Numbered from the stretch's first letter, positions 17,359-26,580 are shown. The stretch is DNA of 43,942 nt from Candidatus Rifleibacteriota bacterium (GCA_012517355.1 JAAYVD010000065.1:1-43942), one strand, 5' to 3'. The notes: a model not told the origin generated them from the letters alone. A program made the numbers and translations.

Positions 17359-17367
17359 TCATTCCTC
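17223..17367. repeat. 69-bp direct repeat, two copies 76 bp apart
   Basis: Copy 1 (17223-17291) and copy 2 (17299-17367) share TTGCACAAGTT, TTT, GGACAGAAACC or GGGCAGAAACC, CTTTG, and GCCAGACGGCCGG or GCCGGGCGGCCGG. Copy 2 runs over the last codons of the leftward gene ending at 17359. Function unknown; possibly part of its 3' untranslated region. Confidence 0.75.
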
Positions 17368-18057
17368 CGGGTAGGCGGCGAAGCGCTGGAGTTTGCCCAG
17401 CAGGTCGAAGACGCGGCAGCGGCGGGTGAACAAGGCGAACCGGTCGTCCTGGCTGCTGCAGCAGAAGCCGTCGCAGTAGGCGGTGTCCGGAACGGGTGGT
17501 TCGAAGGCATGGGGTGGGACATCCTCTTCGCTCCCGCCCTGCCGGAGCGCCAGGTAGCGCAGGTGGCGGGCGCAGATGCCCAGCGCCAGGAGGCTGGGCG
17601 GGAGCCGGCCGGCCAGCAGCCGGGTGCCCAGGATGGCGGAACCGAAATGGGTCGCACTCATCACCACCCCGATCAGCTGCCGCACCCCGAACCCCTGCAA
17701 CTGCTGCCGCCAGGCGGCCGGGTCGAACGTCGTCGGGCCGAAGCAGGTCTCCGCCTGGGACCGCAGCACCCGCGAGGGGGGCCGGGACAGGAAGGCATCG
17801 GTCTCCAGGCCGACGGCCAGGCCCCGTTCGAGGTCGGTCCGGGGGGTGGGCAGCCCGAAATCGAGGTAGGAGGCCTGCAGACTGAGCATCGAGAGCGTGC
17901 CCACGGGATCGGGGCCGAAGAGGCGGATGTCCCGCACGATCTCCTCGAGCAGGGGCCGGTGGCGGCTGATGATGGGCGTCTCCAGCGGGGTGCGCACCGG
18001 CTCCCCACGCATGAACACCGCCAGGCCACCATCCAGGCGCTTGATCCGGATCGGCAT
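17359..18057 (-). CDS. Predicted target of the CARF-sigma54 regulator; possible divergent ATP12-like protein
   Basis: 232 residues from the ATG at 18057, preceded by GAAAGGAGGGGAGGGG. It is transcribed away from the CARF-sigma54 regulator and carries a -24/-12 promoter 50 nt upstream, so it is very likely the regulator's target. By eye the first 65 residues resemble ATP12-type F1-ATPase assembly chaperones: GLAVFMRGEPVRTP recalls a GFxVxLDGRPVKTP pattern, and later HFGSAILGTRLLAGRL recalls TGSxxLALALxxGRL. The match is weak. The C-terminal 50 residues add CDGFCCSS. No signal peptide or membrane segment. It could instead be an unrelated defence or RNA-stress effector. Confidence 0.7.
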   Translation of the reverse strand: MPIRIKRLDGGLAVFMRGEPVRTPLETPIISRHRPLLEEIVRDIRLFGPDPVGTLSMLSLQASYLDFGLPTPRTDLERGLAVGLETDAFLSRPPSRVLRSQAETCFGPTTFDPAAWRQQLQGFGVRQLIGVVMSATHFGSAILGTRLLAGRLPPSLLALGICARHLRYLALRQGGSEEDVPPHAFEPPVPDTAYCDGFCCSSQDDRFALFTRRCRVFDLLGKLQRFAAYPEE

Positions 18058-18106
18058 CCCCTCCCCTCCTTTCGGCAGCGTCCCGCCCCCGCTGCCATCC
18101 ATCATC

Positions 18107-18122
18107 CGCAACCGACGTGCCA
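18107..18122 (-). promoter_or_regulatory. Sigma54 (-24/-12) promoter
   Basis: Minus strand reads TGGCAC, five bases GTCGG, then TTGC, followed by G. This matches the RpoN consensus TGGCAC-N5-TTGCW except for the last base. The start would fall near 18095, leaving a leader of about 38 nt that contains the strong ribosome site of the ATG at 18057. It faces away from an adjacent gene encoding a sigma54 activator. Confidence 0.8.
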
Positions 18123-18331
18123 TCCGTCGGGGCATCCCCGGTCGCACCAGGGACCGACACGTTCCTCAACCGTCGACCGCCCGGCTGCCCGGTCGCCGGC
18201 CCCACCCCTTGACGCCGGCCTTCCTCAGCGCGGAACGGGCCCATCCCGGCGGCGGGGCAGGCCACTCCTGAGCCCGGGTCCGCGGCCACGGTTGGTCCAA
18301 ACCGGTCCACCATGCCTTCCTTCCGACCAGG

Positions 18332-18359
18332 TGTCCGTAGGACGTTGGTCCCACGGACA
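18332..18359. promoter_or_regulatory. 28-bp dyad, candidate activator binding site
   Basis: Left arm TGTCCGT-a-GGAC and right arm GTCC-c-ACGGACA are perfect inverted matches, with the unpaired position inside each arm symmetric, around a GTTG centre. It lies about 220 bp upstream of the sigma54 promoter, a usual enhancer distance, and 54 bp upstream of the regulator's own start codon. It could serve as both activator site and autoregulatory operator. Confidence 0.6.
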
Positions 18360-18378
18360 AATCCATTCATAAGCTTCT

Positions 18379-18406
18379 TTGCTTTCCGCAAATTTCCTTG
18401 TATCAT
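18379..18406 (+). promoter_or_regulatory. Sigma70-like promoter of the CARF-sigma54 gene
   Basis: TTGCTT (18379-18384), 16-bp spacer, TATCAT (18401-18406). Transcription would begin at about 18413, which is the A of the ATG, and there is no ribosome-binding sequence, suggesting a leaderless message. Confidence 0.45.
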
Positions 18407-18412
18407 GGTCCC

Positions 18413-20290
<1,878 letters not shown>

Positions 20291-20291
20291 T

Positions 20292-20375
20292 CCGACCGAC
20301 ACGATGTCGGTAGGGCTTCCCCCTTGCCGCCAGGGAAGGCGGCGCGAAATCCCCGTTTCGCGCGTCGCAAGGGGG
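20292..20375 (+). repeat. 85-bp dispersed repeat, tandem copy 1 (R1-f)
   Basis: CCGACCGACACGATGTCGG hairpin, CCCCTTGCCGCC, GCGCGAAAT-CCCC-GTTTCGCGC stem and GCAAGGGGGCC terminal arm. Confidence 0.8.
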
Positions 20376-20460
20376 CCGACCGACACGACGTCGGCACGGC
20401 TTCCCCTTGGCCGCCACGGTTGGCCGCGCCCAACCCCCGTTTCGCGCCTCGCAGAAGGGC
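20376..20460 (+). repeat. 85-bp dispersed repeat, tandem copy 2 (R1-g)
   Basis: CGACCGACACGACGTCGG hairpin, TTCCCCTTGGCCGCC, and CCCGTTTCGCGCCTCGCAG. Follows copy 1 directly. Confidence 0.8.
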
Positions 20461-20541
20461 CGACCGACCCGACGTCGGCAGGCTCCATCTGCCCCCACCG
20501 GGAGCAGCGCGATACGGCCGTTTCGCCCCTCGCCAGTGGCC
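20461..20541 (+). repeat. 85-bp dispersed repeat, tandem copy 3 (R1-h)
   Basis: CGACCGACCCGACGTCGG hairpin and GGCCGTTTCGCCCCTCGCC. Middle part diverged. Confidence 0.65.
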
Positions 20542-20895
20542 CCCCCTGCTCTTTTCTTCCCGCCTCCCCTCCCACAAGAGTCCCACGCCGGTCTCTGGAC
20601 CTGGCTCTGAGCCTGGCTCTGCCACCGGCCCGAGACCCTCGCGGCCCTCCCCCAACCGGGTTGCCCCCGACCCTTGCGGCATGCCAACCATCCACCTTCG
20701 CCTTCCCTCCTTGCGGATTCGGGCATCCGAAGATGCACACGCTGAAGGTATCCGGCCCAGGCCCCGAGGGGGGAATTTCCCCTCAATTGCCCGCCCGCCT
20801 GTCGAGGCTCCCCCCTTCCGCCATCCGGAAGCGGCTCCCAACGCCCCTGCCCACAGGCACCGCGGGTCCTTCCTTTCGCCGGCGAGGGCGCCCTG

Positions 20896-20904
20896 TGCTA
20901 CCCT
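20896..20904 (+). promoter_or_regulatory. Extended -10 element
   Basis: TG-C-TACCCT, 32 nt before the ATG at 20937. Same pattern as at 22986, 28472 and 38714. Confidence 0.45.
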
Positions 20905-20936
20905 GGTCCCGACACCGTGGCAGAAGGAGGGGAATC

Positions 20937-21452
20937 ATGAACCGGATCCCGCGAGCGGCCGTGGCCGCCGCCCTGTTGGTGGGCCTGCTGGTTGCCGGGG
21001 TGCCGGCCGCCCGCGCCGGCATCAGCTTCACCGAGCACCTGATGAACCAGGGGAAATACGCCGTCATCGAAAAGACGGCGTATGACGTGATCCTTGTCCT
21101 CATCGACAGGATCAGTCACACCGACGGCACCAACGGCAATCCGCCGGTCGTCGATCTGACCGTCCTCGAATGCCTGCGCGGGAACATCCCCGCCGGCCCC
21201 CTGGCCGCCGTCTGGAGCCCCCCACCGCACGACATCGATTACGGCGACGGCATCCACGAACCCCCGGAACTGGCCGCCTGGCGCGCCCTGCCCCTGCCGG
21301 GGCCCACCCCCGGCGACCGGATGATCCTGGTCCTCGACCCCGGCGAAGGGACGGAGGGGCGCCGCATCAGCCCCGCCGGCCGCTATCCACTGACCGACGA
21401 GACGAAAAGGGAGGTCCTGGAGGCCCTGAAGAAGGCCGGCGCGAAGAACTGA
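20937..21452 (+). CDS. Small secreted protein of unknown function
   Basis: 171 residues with a clear Sec signal (RAAVAAALLVGLLVAGVPAARA, split here between RAAVAAALLV and GLLVAGVPAARA). The mature part has a strand-rich core (YDVILVLIDRI, VVDLTVLECLRG) and a Pro-rich middle with the motif PGPTPGDRMILVLDPGEG. It ends in a Lys-rich helix (EVLEALKKAGAKN). Such layouts occur in small periplasmic barrel or OB-like proteins, but I do not recognise a family. The ATG follows AGAAGGAGGGGAATC. A longer open frame through the repeats upstream is rejected. Confidence 0.75.
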   Translation: MNRIPRAAVAAALLVGLLVAGVPAARAGISFTEHLMNQGKYAVIEKTAYDVILVLIDRISHTDGTNGNPPVVDLTVLECLRGNIPAGPLAAVWSPPPHDIDYGDGIHEPPELAAWRALPLPGPTPGDRMILVLDPGEGTEGRRISPAGRYPLTDETKREVLEALKKAGAKN

Positions 21453-21657
21453 CCGCTCTCTGCCAGGCAGTCGGCCGCAAGGCCCTCGCCCTGGCCGTTC
21501 CTCGGCGGGGCGGGTTCGAACCGCTCTCCCATCGGACGACGTGAAACCGAAGTCAGGCGCCGAGGGAGCCGCTCGGAGCCCGTCCTGAACATCGGCGGGT
21601 TCTCCATCAAAGGAATCCCCGGGTTCCGTATCGCGTCCCCGGAATGTTCCGGAATGC

Positions 21658-22953
21658 CTACTTCGCCCCCTTGCTTTCGAGGAGGGTCGCCACCTCGTCC
21701 TGCCCGAACTGGCGGGCGATGGACAGCGGCGTGTTGCCGGAACGGTCCTGCCGGTTGACGTCGGCGCCGTGGGCGATCAGCACCCCGGCGGCACCGGCCC
21801 GGCCTTCGCGGGCGGCGACGAACAGGGGCGACTGCCCCCCGGGGGAGCAGGCGTCGGGGTTCGCCCCGGCCTTCAGCAACTGCTCCATGACTTCCGTCTC
21901 GTCCATGACCACGGCTCCGTGCAGGGGGGTGGAATCCGGCGCGAACCCGTCGGGCCGCGCCCCCCGGGCGAGCAGCAGCCCGACGATCTCGCCGTGTCCC
22001 AGGAACGCCGCGTCGTAGAGCGGCGTGGCGGCCCCCTTCTTCTTCAGGTCGACGTCCACCCCGCGGTCGAGCAGGAGGGCGACGATCTCCTTCTGGCCAG
22101 ACCAGGCGGCCTTGTGCAGGGGGGTGGTGCCGCCCAGCCGGAAGCGGCCGAGGGCGGGGTCCTTGTCGAGCAGCGCGGCCACGGTCTTTCCGTCGCCCTT
22201 CTCGACGGCCTGGAACAGGGCAGGCACCTCCCGGGGCAGGATGTCGCGCGTTTCCTCCTTCCCCCCGGCCTCGCTCAGGATCACGTAGACCGACCCGAAC
22301 GAGCGCGACAGACCGTTGGCCTTGCGGGCGACCGCCAGCGGCGAGGCGTCCAGGTCGTCGAGGGCGTTCACCGCCGCACCCTTCGCCAGCAGCGCCCGGG
22401 CGCACTTGCCGAACAGCGTGAAATCGATGGAGTAGTTGGAACTCTCCTCCTCGACGTCCTTGCCTTCACGGGCCACCCAGTGCAGTGGGGTCCGCCAGTC
22501 GCGGTCGTGGGCGTCCGGGTCGGCCTTGTGCTCGAGCAGCAGTTCGAGGACGGGCAGCCGGCCCCACTTCGCCGCGAGATGCAGCGGCGTCATCTCCCTG
22601 CCGTCGCGGGCGTCGACCGCCGCGCCGCGCTCGAGCAGCAGGCGCACGACCTCGGCCTCCCCCTTCTCACTCGCGTAATGGAGGGCCGTTTCCCCCGTCG
22701 ACGAGGGCAGGGAAGGGTCGACCTTGGCGTCGAGCAGGATCTCCACGCCTTCCTTCCAGCCGAAGACCGCCGCCCGGTGGAGCGGGGCCAGCCCCGTCGC
22801 GCCGATCTTCCCCGCCAGCGTCGGATCGGCGGCGAGGAGGGCCCGCAACCGCCCGGCATCCCGCTTGAACACCGCGGCATCCGGCTCGTCGGCCGCCCCG
22901 GCCTTCATGCCGAACAGGAAAACCATGACCAGGGCCCCCACGATCGTGCGCAT
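21658..22953 (-). CDS. Secreted ankyrin-repeat protein
   Basis: 431 residues. A signal peptide (RTIVGALVMVFLFGMKAGA) is followed by ankyrin repeats through most of the length. At least eight TPLHxAA-type units are visible, for example APLHRAAVFGWKEGVEILLD, TPLHLAAKWGRLPVLELLLE, TPLHKAAWSGQKEIVALLLD and SPLFVAAREGRAGAAGVLIA. The repeats are interrupted around residues 180-240 by a non-repeat insert (DVEEESSNYSIDFTLF). Ankyrin stacks bind other proteins; the signal peptide places this one in the periplasm or outside the cell. Start ATG at 22953 (GAGGAGAGGAACGAC upstream), with an extended -10 element 33 nt before it. Confidence 0.92.
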   Translation of the reverse strand: MRTIVGALVMVFLFGMKAGAADEPDAAVFKRDAGRLRALLAADPTLAGKIGATGLAPLHRAAVFGWKEGVEILLDAKVDPSLPSSTGETALHYASEKGEAEVVRLLLERGAAVDARDGREMTPLHLAAKWGRLPVLELLLEHKADPDAHDRDWRTPLHWVAREGKDVEEESSNYSIDFTLFGKCARALLAKGAAVNALDDLDASPLAVARKANGLSRSFGSVYVILSEAGGKEETRDILPREVPALFQAVEKGDGKTVAALLDKDPALGRFRLGGTTPLHKAAWSGQKEIVALLLDRGVDVDLKKKGAATPLYDAAFLGHGEIVGLLLARGARPDGFAPDSTPLHGAVVMDETEVMEQLLKAGANPDACSPGGQSPLFVAAREGRAGAAGVLIAHGADVNRQDRSGNTPLSIARQFGQDEVATLLESKGAK

Positions 22954-22985
22954 GTCGTTCCTCTCCTCACGCCGATGATGCCCGC

Positions 22986-22994
22986 ATTCTACCA
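22986..22994 (-). promoter_or_regulatory. Extended -10 element of the ankyrin gene
   Basis: Minus strand TG-G-TAGAAT, identical to the elements before the maltokinase and PIN genes. No clear -35. Confidence 0.55.
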
Positions 22995-23078
22995 CGGCCC
23001 ACGACCCGCGACCCGCGACCCACCATCCGGCCGCTGGTCAACCGACCTGACCGGGGTGCGCCGGGGCGACCCGCGTCG

Positions 23079-23087
23079 TGGTATGCT
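23079..23087 (+). promoter_or_regulatory. Extended -10 element
   Basis: TG-G-TATGCT, about 29 nt before the ATG at 23116, leaving room for its AGGAG ribosome site. Confidence 0.4.
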
Positions 23088-23115
23088 CATGACATCAAGC
23101 CTGCCAGGAGCCACG

Positions 23116-23907
23116 ATGCGCCAGGAATTCCCATTGTTCCGGGGCCTCCGTTTCGAGGAGGTGGCCCTGCCCTCGGGCGCCCGCCACCGGTTGCCCCTGC
23201 GCTACCATGACTGGTCGGCCATGACGGCGACCTTCCCAGCGCCCGCCGCCGCGCTGGCCGGGCTCGTCCGCGACCCGGGCCTGGCGCCGCTGGAGCTGCT
23301 GCCCGGCCGCGGCCTGATCACCTTCGCCGCCATGGACTACCGCGAGATGGATGGACTGCCGCCCTACGCCGAGTTCGCCGTGCTGGTGCCGGTGCGGGAA
23401 CGGGCCGCCGCGCGCGGGTTTTCCCTGCTTCCGAGCCTGTTTCCCGAGATCGGCGTCTGGGTCGACTGGCTGCCGGTGACCACCCCCGCCGCCGAGGAGT
23501 TCGGCCGCGCCGTCTGGGGCTACCCGAAGGAACAGGCGGCCATCACCTTCGAGGACCGCGGCGATTGGCGCGTCTGCCGCGTCGTCCAGGACGGCCGGCT
23601 GGTCGTCGCCCTCCGGGTGCGCCGCCTGCCGCTGGCCCCGCGCGCCCAGGACTACCACACCTACACGCAGCTCGACGGGCGGCGCGTCAAGGCCCTCGTC
23701 CAGACCCGCGGCGACACCGGGGTCTCACGCTTCGCCCGCGACGCCGCCTTCCGGCTGGGGCCCCACCCGCGCGGCCGGGCCCTGGCCGCCCTGCGCATCA
23801 AGCCGGCGCCCGTCGAGAGCGTGTTCGCCCCGCACATCCACAGCCTCCTGTTCCCCGGCAACCGTGAAGCCGCCGGGTTCCGGGGGGGGGAAGGGGCGGG
23901 CGCGTGA
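23116..23907 (+). CDS. Acetoacetate decarboxylase-family protein
   Basis: 263 residues. The fold is recognised from the block VWGYPKEQAAITFEDRG, which aligns with the active-site region of acetoacetate decarboxylase (E-x-x-G-Y-P-K), including the Schiff-base Lys. AEFAVLVPVRERAA and GVWVDWLPVTTPAAEEFGRA are the preceding strands and helix. Classical enzymes convert acetoacetate to acetone, but many family members act on other beta-keto acids or as aldolase-dehydratases. The Glu before the Gly-Tyr-Pro-Lys is replaced by Trp here, so the exact reaction is open. Start ATG at 23116 follows CCAGGAGCCACG. The C-terminus ends in a Gly-rich tail over a C/G run. Confidence 0.82.
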   Translation: MRQEFPLFRGLRFEEVALPSGARHRLPLRYHDWSAMTATFPAPAAALAGLVRDPGLAPLELLPGRGLITFAAMDYREMDGLPPYAEFAVLVPVRERAAARGFSLLPSLFPEIGVWVDWLPVTTPAAEEFGRAVWGYPKEQAAITFEDRGDWRVCRVVQDGRLVVALRVRRLPLAPRAQDYHTYTQLDGRRVKALVQTRGDTGVSRFARDAAFRLGPHPRGRALAALRIKPAPVESVFAPHIHSLLFPGNREAAGFRGGEGAGA

Positions 23908-24070
23908 GCCACGGAAGGAACCCGCCCGCCGCCGGCCACCGGTTCCCATCGCGCCGCCACACGCTCTCGCGCCGACACGCCGCCGCAACACCTCCCGACG
24001 CCGGCCTCCTGGCCTGCCCGTCCGGCGAAGGCCGGGGGCCCGATCCCTGTGCCGCCCCCGGAGGCCGCCC

Positions 24071-24988
24071 GTGAAGGCCCGCTGCATGTCGTGCGGGTTC
24101 GCCTGGGAGGCGACCCGGCTCGACCCCTTCGTCCTGCGCTGCGGGTTCTGCCGCGACCTGACCTGCGAGCGGTGCGGCCGCCACGAGCATGCGACCATCC
24201 ACGTCTGCCCGTCCTGCTTCAAGTGGAAGGGCCACGAACTCGAGGACATCGTGGTCTCCGCCTGCCACAGCTGCCACTGGGTGCGGCCCCTCGGCAAGGT
24301 CGGCACCGTGAGCGGCTGGAGCCACTTCTGCCCTGAGTGCGAACAGGGGAAGCGGCCGGCCGACCTGCCCGAAAACCCGGCCGCCTTCACGCGCGAGCAG
24401 TTCCGGCGCCGGGTGCGGAACTTTTTCGGTCCGCCCCCCGTCGAGCCCGATCCGGGCTCCGACCTGCTGCCCTTCACCGTCGAAAAACACCGGCAGTGGG
24501 AGGCGGCGGCCGCCTTCGGCAACACCGCCCGCGCCATCGCCCAGGCCGCCTTCCACCGCGACGCGGCCAGCGAGCGCGGCCTGATCGACCTGTTCGCCCT
24601 CGACCGCTACCTCCTCAAGGAGATCTGCCTCGCCCTCGGCCGCATCGACCGGCCCGCCGGCCACACCTTCCTGCGGGACCGCGTCGCCGCGCTCGACGCC
24701 GAGCCGTATTTCTGCGGGCTGGCGCTGGCCGGCCTCGCCGAGACCCCTGGCTTGCGGGCCCTCGAGTCCGTCTGCGGGGTCATGGCCCGGAACCACTGTT
24801 CCCAGACCCCGGCCTTCTGCCTCGAACTGCTGCTGAAGATGGAATGGCAGGAGCCCGGCTTCTGGTTCGCCCCCCGGACGGCGGAAAGGCTCCGCGCCGC
24901 CCTCGCCAGCGGCTGCCTCGAGCGACTCCCGCAGCACCTCGTCTACTTCCGCGACGCCATCCAGCCCGCCCCGGGAGCCGCGCCCTGA
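24071..24988 (+). CDS. Zinc-ribbon-rich cytoplasmic protein
   Basis: 305 residues from the GTG at 24071, which has GGAGG six bases upstream; this start puts the Cys array at the N-terminus. Residues 1-100 carry repeated metal-binding pairs: CMSC, CGFC, CERC, CPSC, CHSC and CPEC, plus several His, enough for about three zinc sites. The rest is alpha-helical and may contain a HEAT-like arrangement (LLKEICLALGRIDRPAGH, CGLALAGLAETPGLRALESV). No enzymatic motif. It probably mediates nucleic-acid or protein contacts. No signal peptide. Two REP-like motifs follow the stop codon. Confidence 0.72.
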   Translation: MKARCMSCGFAWEATRLDPFVLRCGFCRDLTCERCGRHEHATIHVCPSCFKWKGHELEDIVVSACHSCHWVRPLGKVGTVSGWSHFCPECEQGKRPADLPENPAAFTREQFRRRVRNFFGPPPVEPDPGSDLLPFTVEKHRQWEAAAAFGNTARAIAQAAFHRDAASERGLIDLFALDRYLLKEICLALGRIDRPAGHTFLRDRVAALDAEPYFCGLALAGLAETPGLRALESVCGVMARNHCSQTPAFCLELLLKMEWQEPGFWFAPRTAERLRAALASGCLERLPQHLVYFRDAIQPAPGAAP

Positions 24989-24995
24989 CCCGCCG

Positions 24996-25025
24996 GGAAT
25001 TTCGGGGACACATGACCAAATCGCC
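24996..25025 (+). repeat. REP-like motif, copy 1
   Basis: GGAATTTCGGGGACACATGA followed by CCAAATCGCC. It resembles the GGAATTCCGGGGACA signature known beside REP-associated transposases. A second copy starts 60 bp on; no transposase is nearby. Confidence 0.5.
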
Positions 25026-25055
25026 CTGACCAGGCCCGTCCCCCCGGCCCCGCAG

Positions 25056-25085
25056 GCGATTTCGGGCACACGTGACCAAATGCCC
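25056..25085 (+). repeat. REP-like motif, copy 2
   Basis: GCGATTTCGGGCACACGTGA then CCAAATGCCC; direct repeat of the motif at 24996-25025. Confidence 0.5.
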
Positions 25086-25144
25086 ACCCTCATCGGCCGA
25101 GCCCGAGGGCCGGAGGGAATCGATCAAGAGCACAGGAGAAGGAC

Positions 25145-25645
25145 ATGGCTCTCAAGTGCCCGACGTGTGGGGCCGAATTTCGTTCCGACCTCGGATTGGA
25201 TGCCCACCTGAAGGTCTGCCGGAAAACCGCGAAGACGTGTCCGGCCTGCGCCCAGGGGTTCCCGGACCAGGCGGCCCTGGACCAGCACTGGCCCGCCTGC
25301 CCGAAACGCGACTGGCAGGAGAAGACCACCGAGGTCGCCCGCCTTCCCACCGACCCGGCCAAGACCCTCGTCCACGTCTTCCGCGGCATCTATTGCGGGA
25401 AGAAGCACTTCCAATACGAGGGGGAAGAGGACTATTACGAGAGCACCAGCGCAGAGTACCGGATCGACGGACACCCCCTCGTGGTGATCAGGCAGGAGCG
25501 CGACCTGGCGGCCGTGAACCACGCCCTCTGGCCGGAAACCGGCAAGGAGCCAAAGGTTCCCGTCGCCACCCGGGCCGAAACCGGTGAGTATGTGTGGTAT
25601 TCAACGTCGTATTACGCCCTCCACATCGGGTCGGTCCTCACCTAA
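25145..25645 (+). CDS. Double zinc-finger protein, apparently cut short by a TAA
   Basis: 166 residues. Two finger-like modules open the protein: CPTCGAEFRSDLGLDAHLKVC and, 8 residues on, CPACAQGFPDQAALDQHWPAC, each a C-x2-C-x12-H-x3-C pattern close to C2HC zinc fingers. The rest is a mixed domain ending YYALHIGSVLT before TAA. In-frame sequence beyond the stop reads TEWRLDLERMQLLIISANS plus IDTDG up to a TGA at 25718-25720, with strong GC at third positions. The TAA could be a CAA-to-TAA nonsense change. ATG follows GCACAGGAGAAGGAC. Family not recognised. Confidence 0.72.
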   Translation: MALKCPTCGAEFRSDLGLDAHLKVCRKTAKTCPACAQGFPDQAALDQHWPACPKRDWQEKTTEVARLPTDPAKTLVHVFRGIYCGKKHFQYEGEEDYYESTSAEYRIDGHPLVVIRQERDLAAVNHALWPETGKEPKVPVATRAETGEYVWYSTSYYALHIGSVLT

Positions 25646-26068
25646 ACGGAATGGCGCCTGGATCTCGAACGGATGCAGCTGCTGATCATCAGCGCCAACA
25701 GTATCGACACCGACGGCTGAGGCTCCCAGGCCGCCATCGCCGGCGGCTGTGATTTCGAGCTCCAAGGGAGCGAACTCGGAGATCTGCTCCTGAACTCCGG
25801 GGATGGGCGGTTGGATTCAGGCTCCACCAACCACCGTCCGAGCCAGAATGAAGTGACTGTGACCTCTTCATTTCCTCCTGCGGCACCATGGTCCGGGGTA
25901 GGTGTCTGCGAGGGGATATCAGGGTCGTAACAGGCATGCGGAAGGGCAGGAGGCACCAGGTCATTCTCCCTGTGCTAGAATGGGGAAAAGGCAAAGGTGG
26001 GTGTTTCCATGGAGGCTTGCAACTCTTCGTGTGGGATGCCGGTGTCCCCTCCCCGATGGGGTTGAACC
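25646..26068. other. Gene-poor stretch with decayed coding remnant
   Basis: The first 75 bp look like the lost C-terminus of the zinc-finger gene. The rest shows no supported gene up to the promoter element at 25973. GC is lower than in the flanks. A short T-arm-like stretch near 25805-25830 is not a tRNA. Confidence 0.5.
25973..25981 (+). promoter_or_regulatory. Extended -10 element of the DUF4258/YgiT operon
   Basis: TG-C-TAGAAT followed by GGGG. It lies 88 nt before the first gene of the toxin-antitoxin pair. Confidence 0.5.
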
Positions 26069-26347
26069 GTGGCCAAACGCACCTTCCGTGTTCATGCCCT
26101 GCAGCGGATGTTCCAACGTCGCATTGCCATGCCCGAGGTGCTGGAGGTCCTGGAAGGCGGGGAAGTCATCGAAGAATATCAGGATGATGAGCCATTTCCC
26201 AGCAACCTGGTCATGGGCTTGGTGAATGGCAGGCCTCTTCATGTCGTGGTGGCCTTCAACCATGCGGAAGAGGAAACCATCATCGTGACGGTGTATGAAC
26301 CCAACCCCAGGGAATGGTCGGGGGACTTCAGGAGGAGAAAACCGTGA
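26069..26347 (+). CDS. DUF4258 domain protein (probable toxin)
   Basis: 92 residues with DUF4258 features: an N-terminal helix with His/Arg (HALQRMFQRRI), EVLEVLEGGEVIEEYQDD, and the strand pair LHVVVAFN and TIIVTVYEPNPREW. The family usually pairs with a small YgiT/MqsA-type zinc-finger protein, as here: the next gene overlaps it by four bases. The family is related in fold to RelE/MqsR-type RNases, so mRNA cleavage is likely but unproven. GTG start at 26069 with a weak GATGGGG upstream. Confidence 0.82.
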   Translation: MAKRTFRVHALQRMFQRRIAMPEVLEVLEGGEVIEEYQDDEPFPSNLVMGLVNGRPLHVVVAFNHAEEETIIVTVYEPNPREWSGDFRRRKP

Positions 26348-26580
26348 AATGCGTGATCTGCAAGATGGGGAAAACCGCTCCTGGCACGACCACGGTCACC
26401 CTGGAACGCGACGGGCTGGTCCTGGTCGTCCAGGAAGTTCCCGCCCAGGTCTGCTCCAATTGCGGGGAAGCCTACGTCGATGAGACGATCGGCAGTCTTC
26501 TCCTGGAAGATGCCGGTCGGATCGCCGCCTCGGGAGCCCAGGTGGATATCCGCCGCTTCAAGGGCGCCAAAGCCGCCTGA
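26344..26580 (+). CDS. YgiT-type zinc finger antitoxin
   Basis: 78 residues; GTG start at 26344 (GGAGGAGAAAACC upstream) overlapping the stop of the preceding toxin gene in GTGA. Two Cys pairs, CVIC near the start and CSNC at about residue 40, form the YgiT/MqsA zinc finger. GEAYVDETIGSLLLEDAGR leads to the C-terminal helix. It lacks the C-terminal HTH of full MqsA, as is usual for short partners of DUF4258 toxins. It probably neutralises the toxin and may repress the operon together with it. Confidence 0.85.
   Translation: MKCVICKMGKTAPGTTTVTLERDGLVLVVQEVPAQVCSNCGEAYVDETIGSLLLEDAGRIAASGAQVDIRRFKGAKAA

Larger units (their letters stand above)
18058..18412. other. Divergent regulatory region of the CARF-sigma54 locus
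   Basis: 355 bp holding the sigma54 promoter of the leftward gene (18107-18122), a 28-bp dyad (18332-18359) and a sigma70-like promoter for the regulator (18379-18406). Confidence 0.6.
20291..20936. other. Intergenic region with three tandem repeat copies
   Basis: 646 bp. The first 250 bp are three head-to-tail R1 copies just after the CARF-sigma54 stop codon. The remainder (20542-20895) is C-rich, with no supported gene. The promoter of the next gene is at its right end. Confidence 0.55.

Noticed and set aside
20292-20541. Possible CRISPR array
   Set aside because: Units of about 85 bp abut without unique spacers and each contains hairpins of the dispersed R1 repeat; there are no cas genes.
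25780-25840. tRNA- or tmRNA-like segment (GGTTGGATTCAGG with CCACCA)
   Set aside because: No acceptor stem or anticodon arm could be paired; the resemblance is limited to a T-arm-like stretch.
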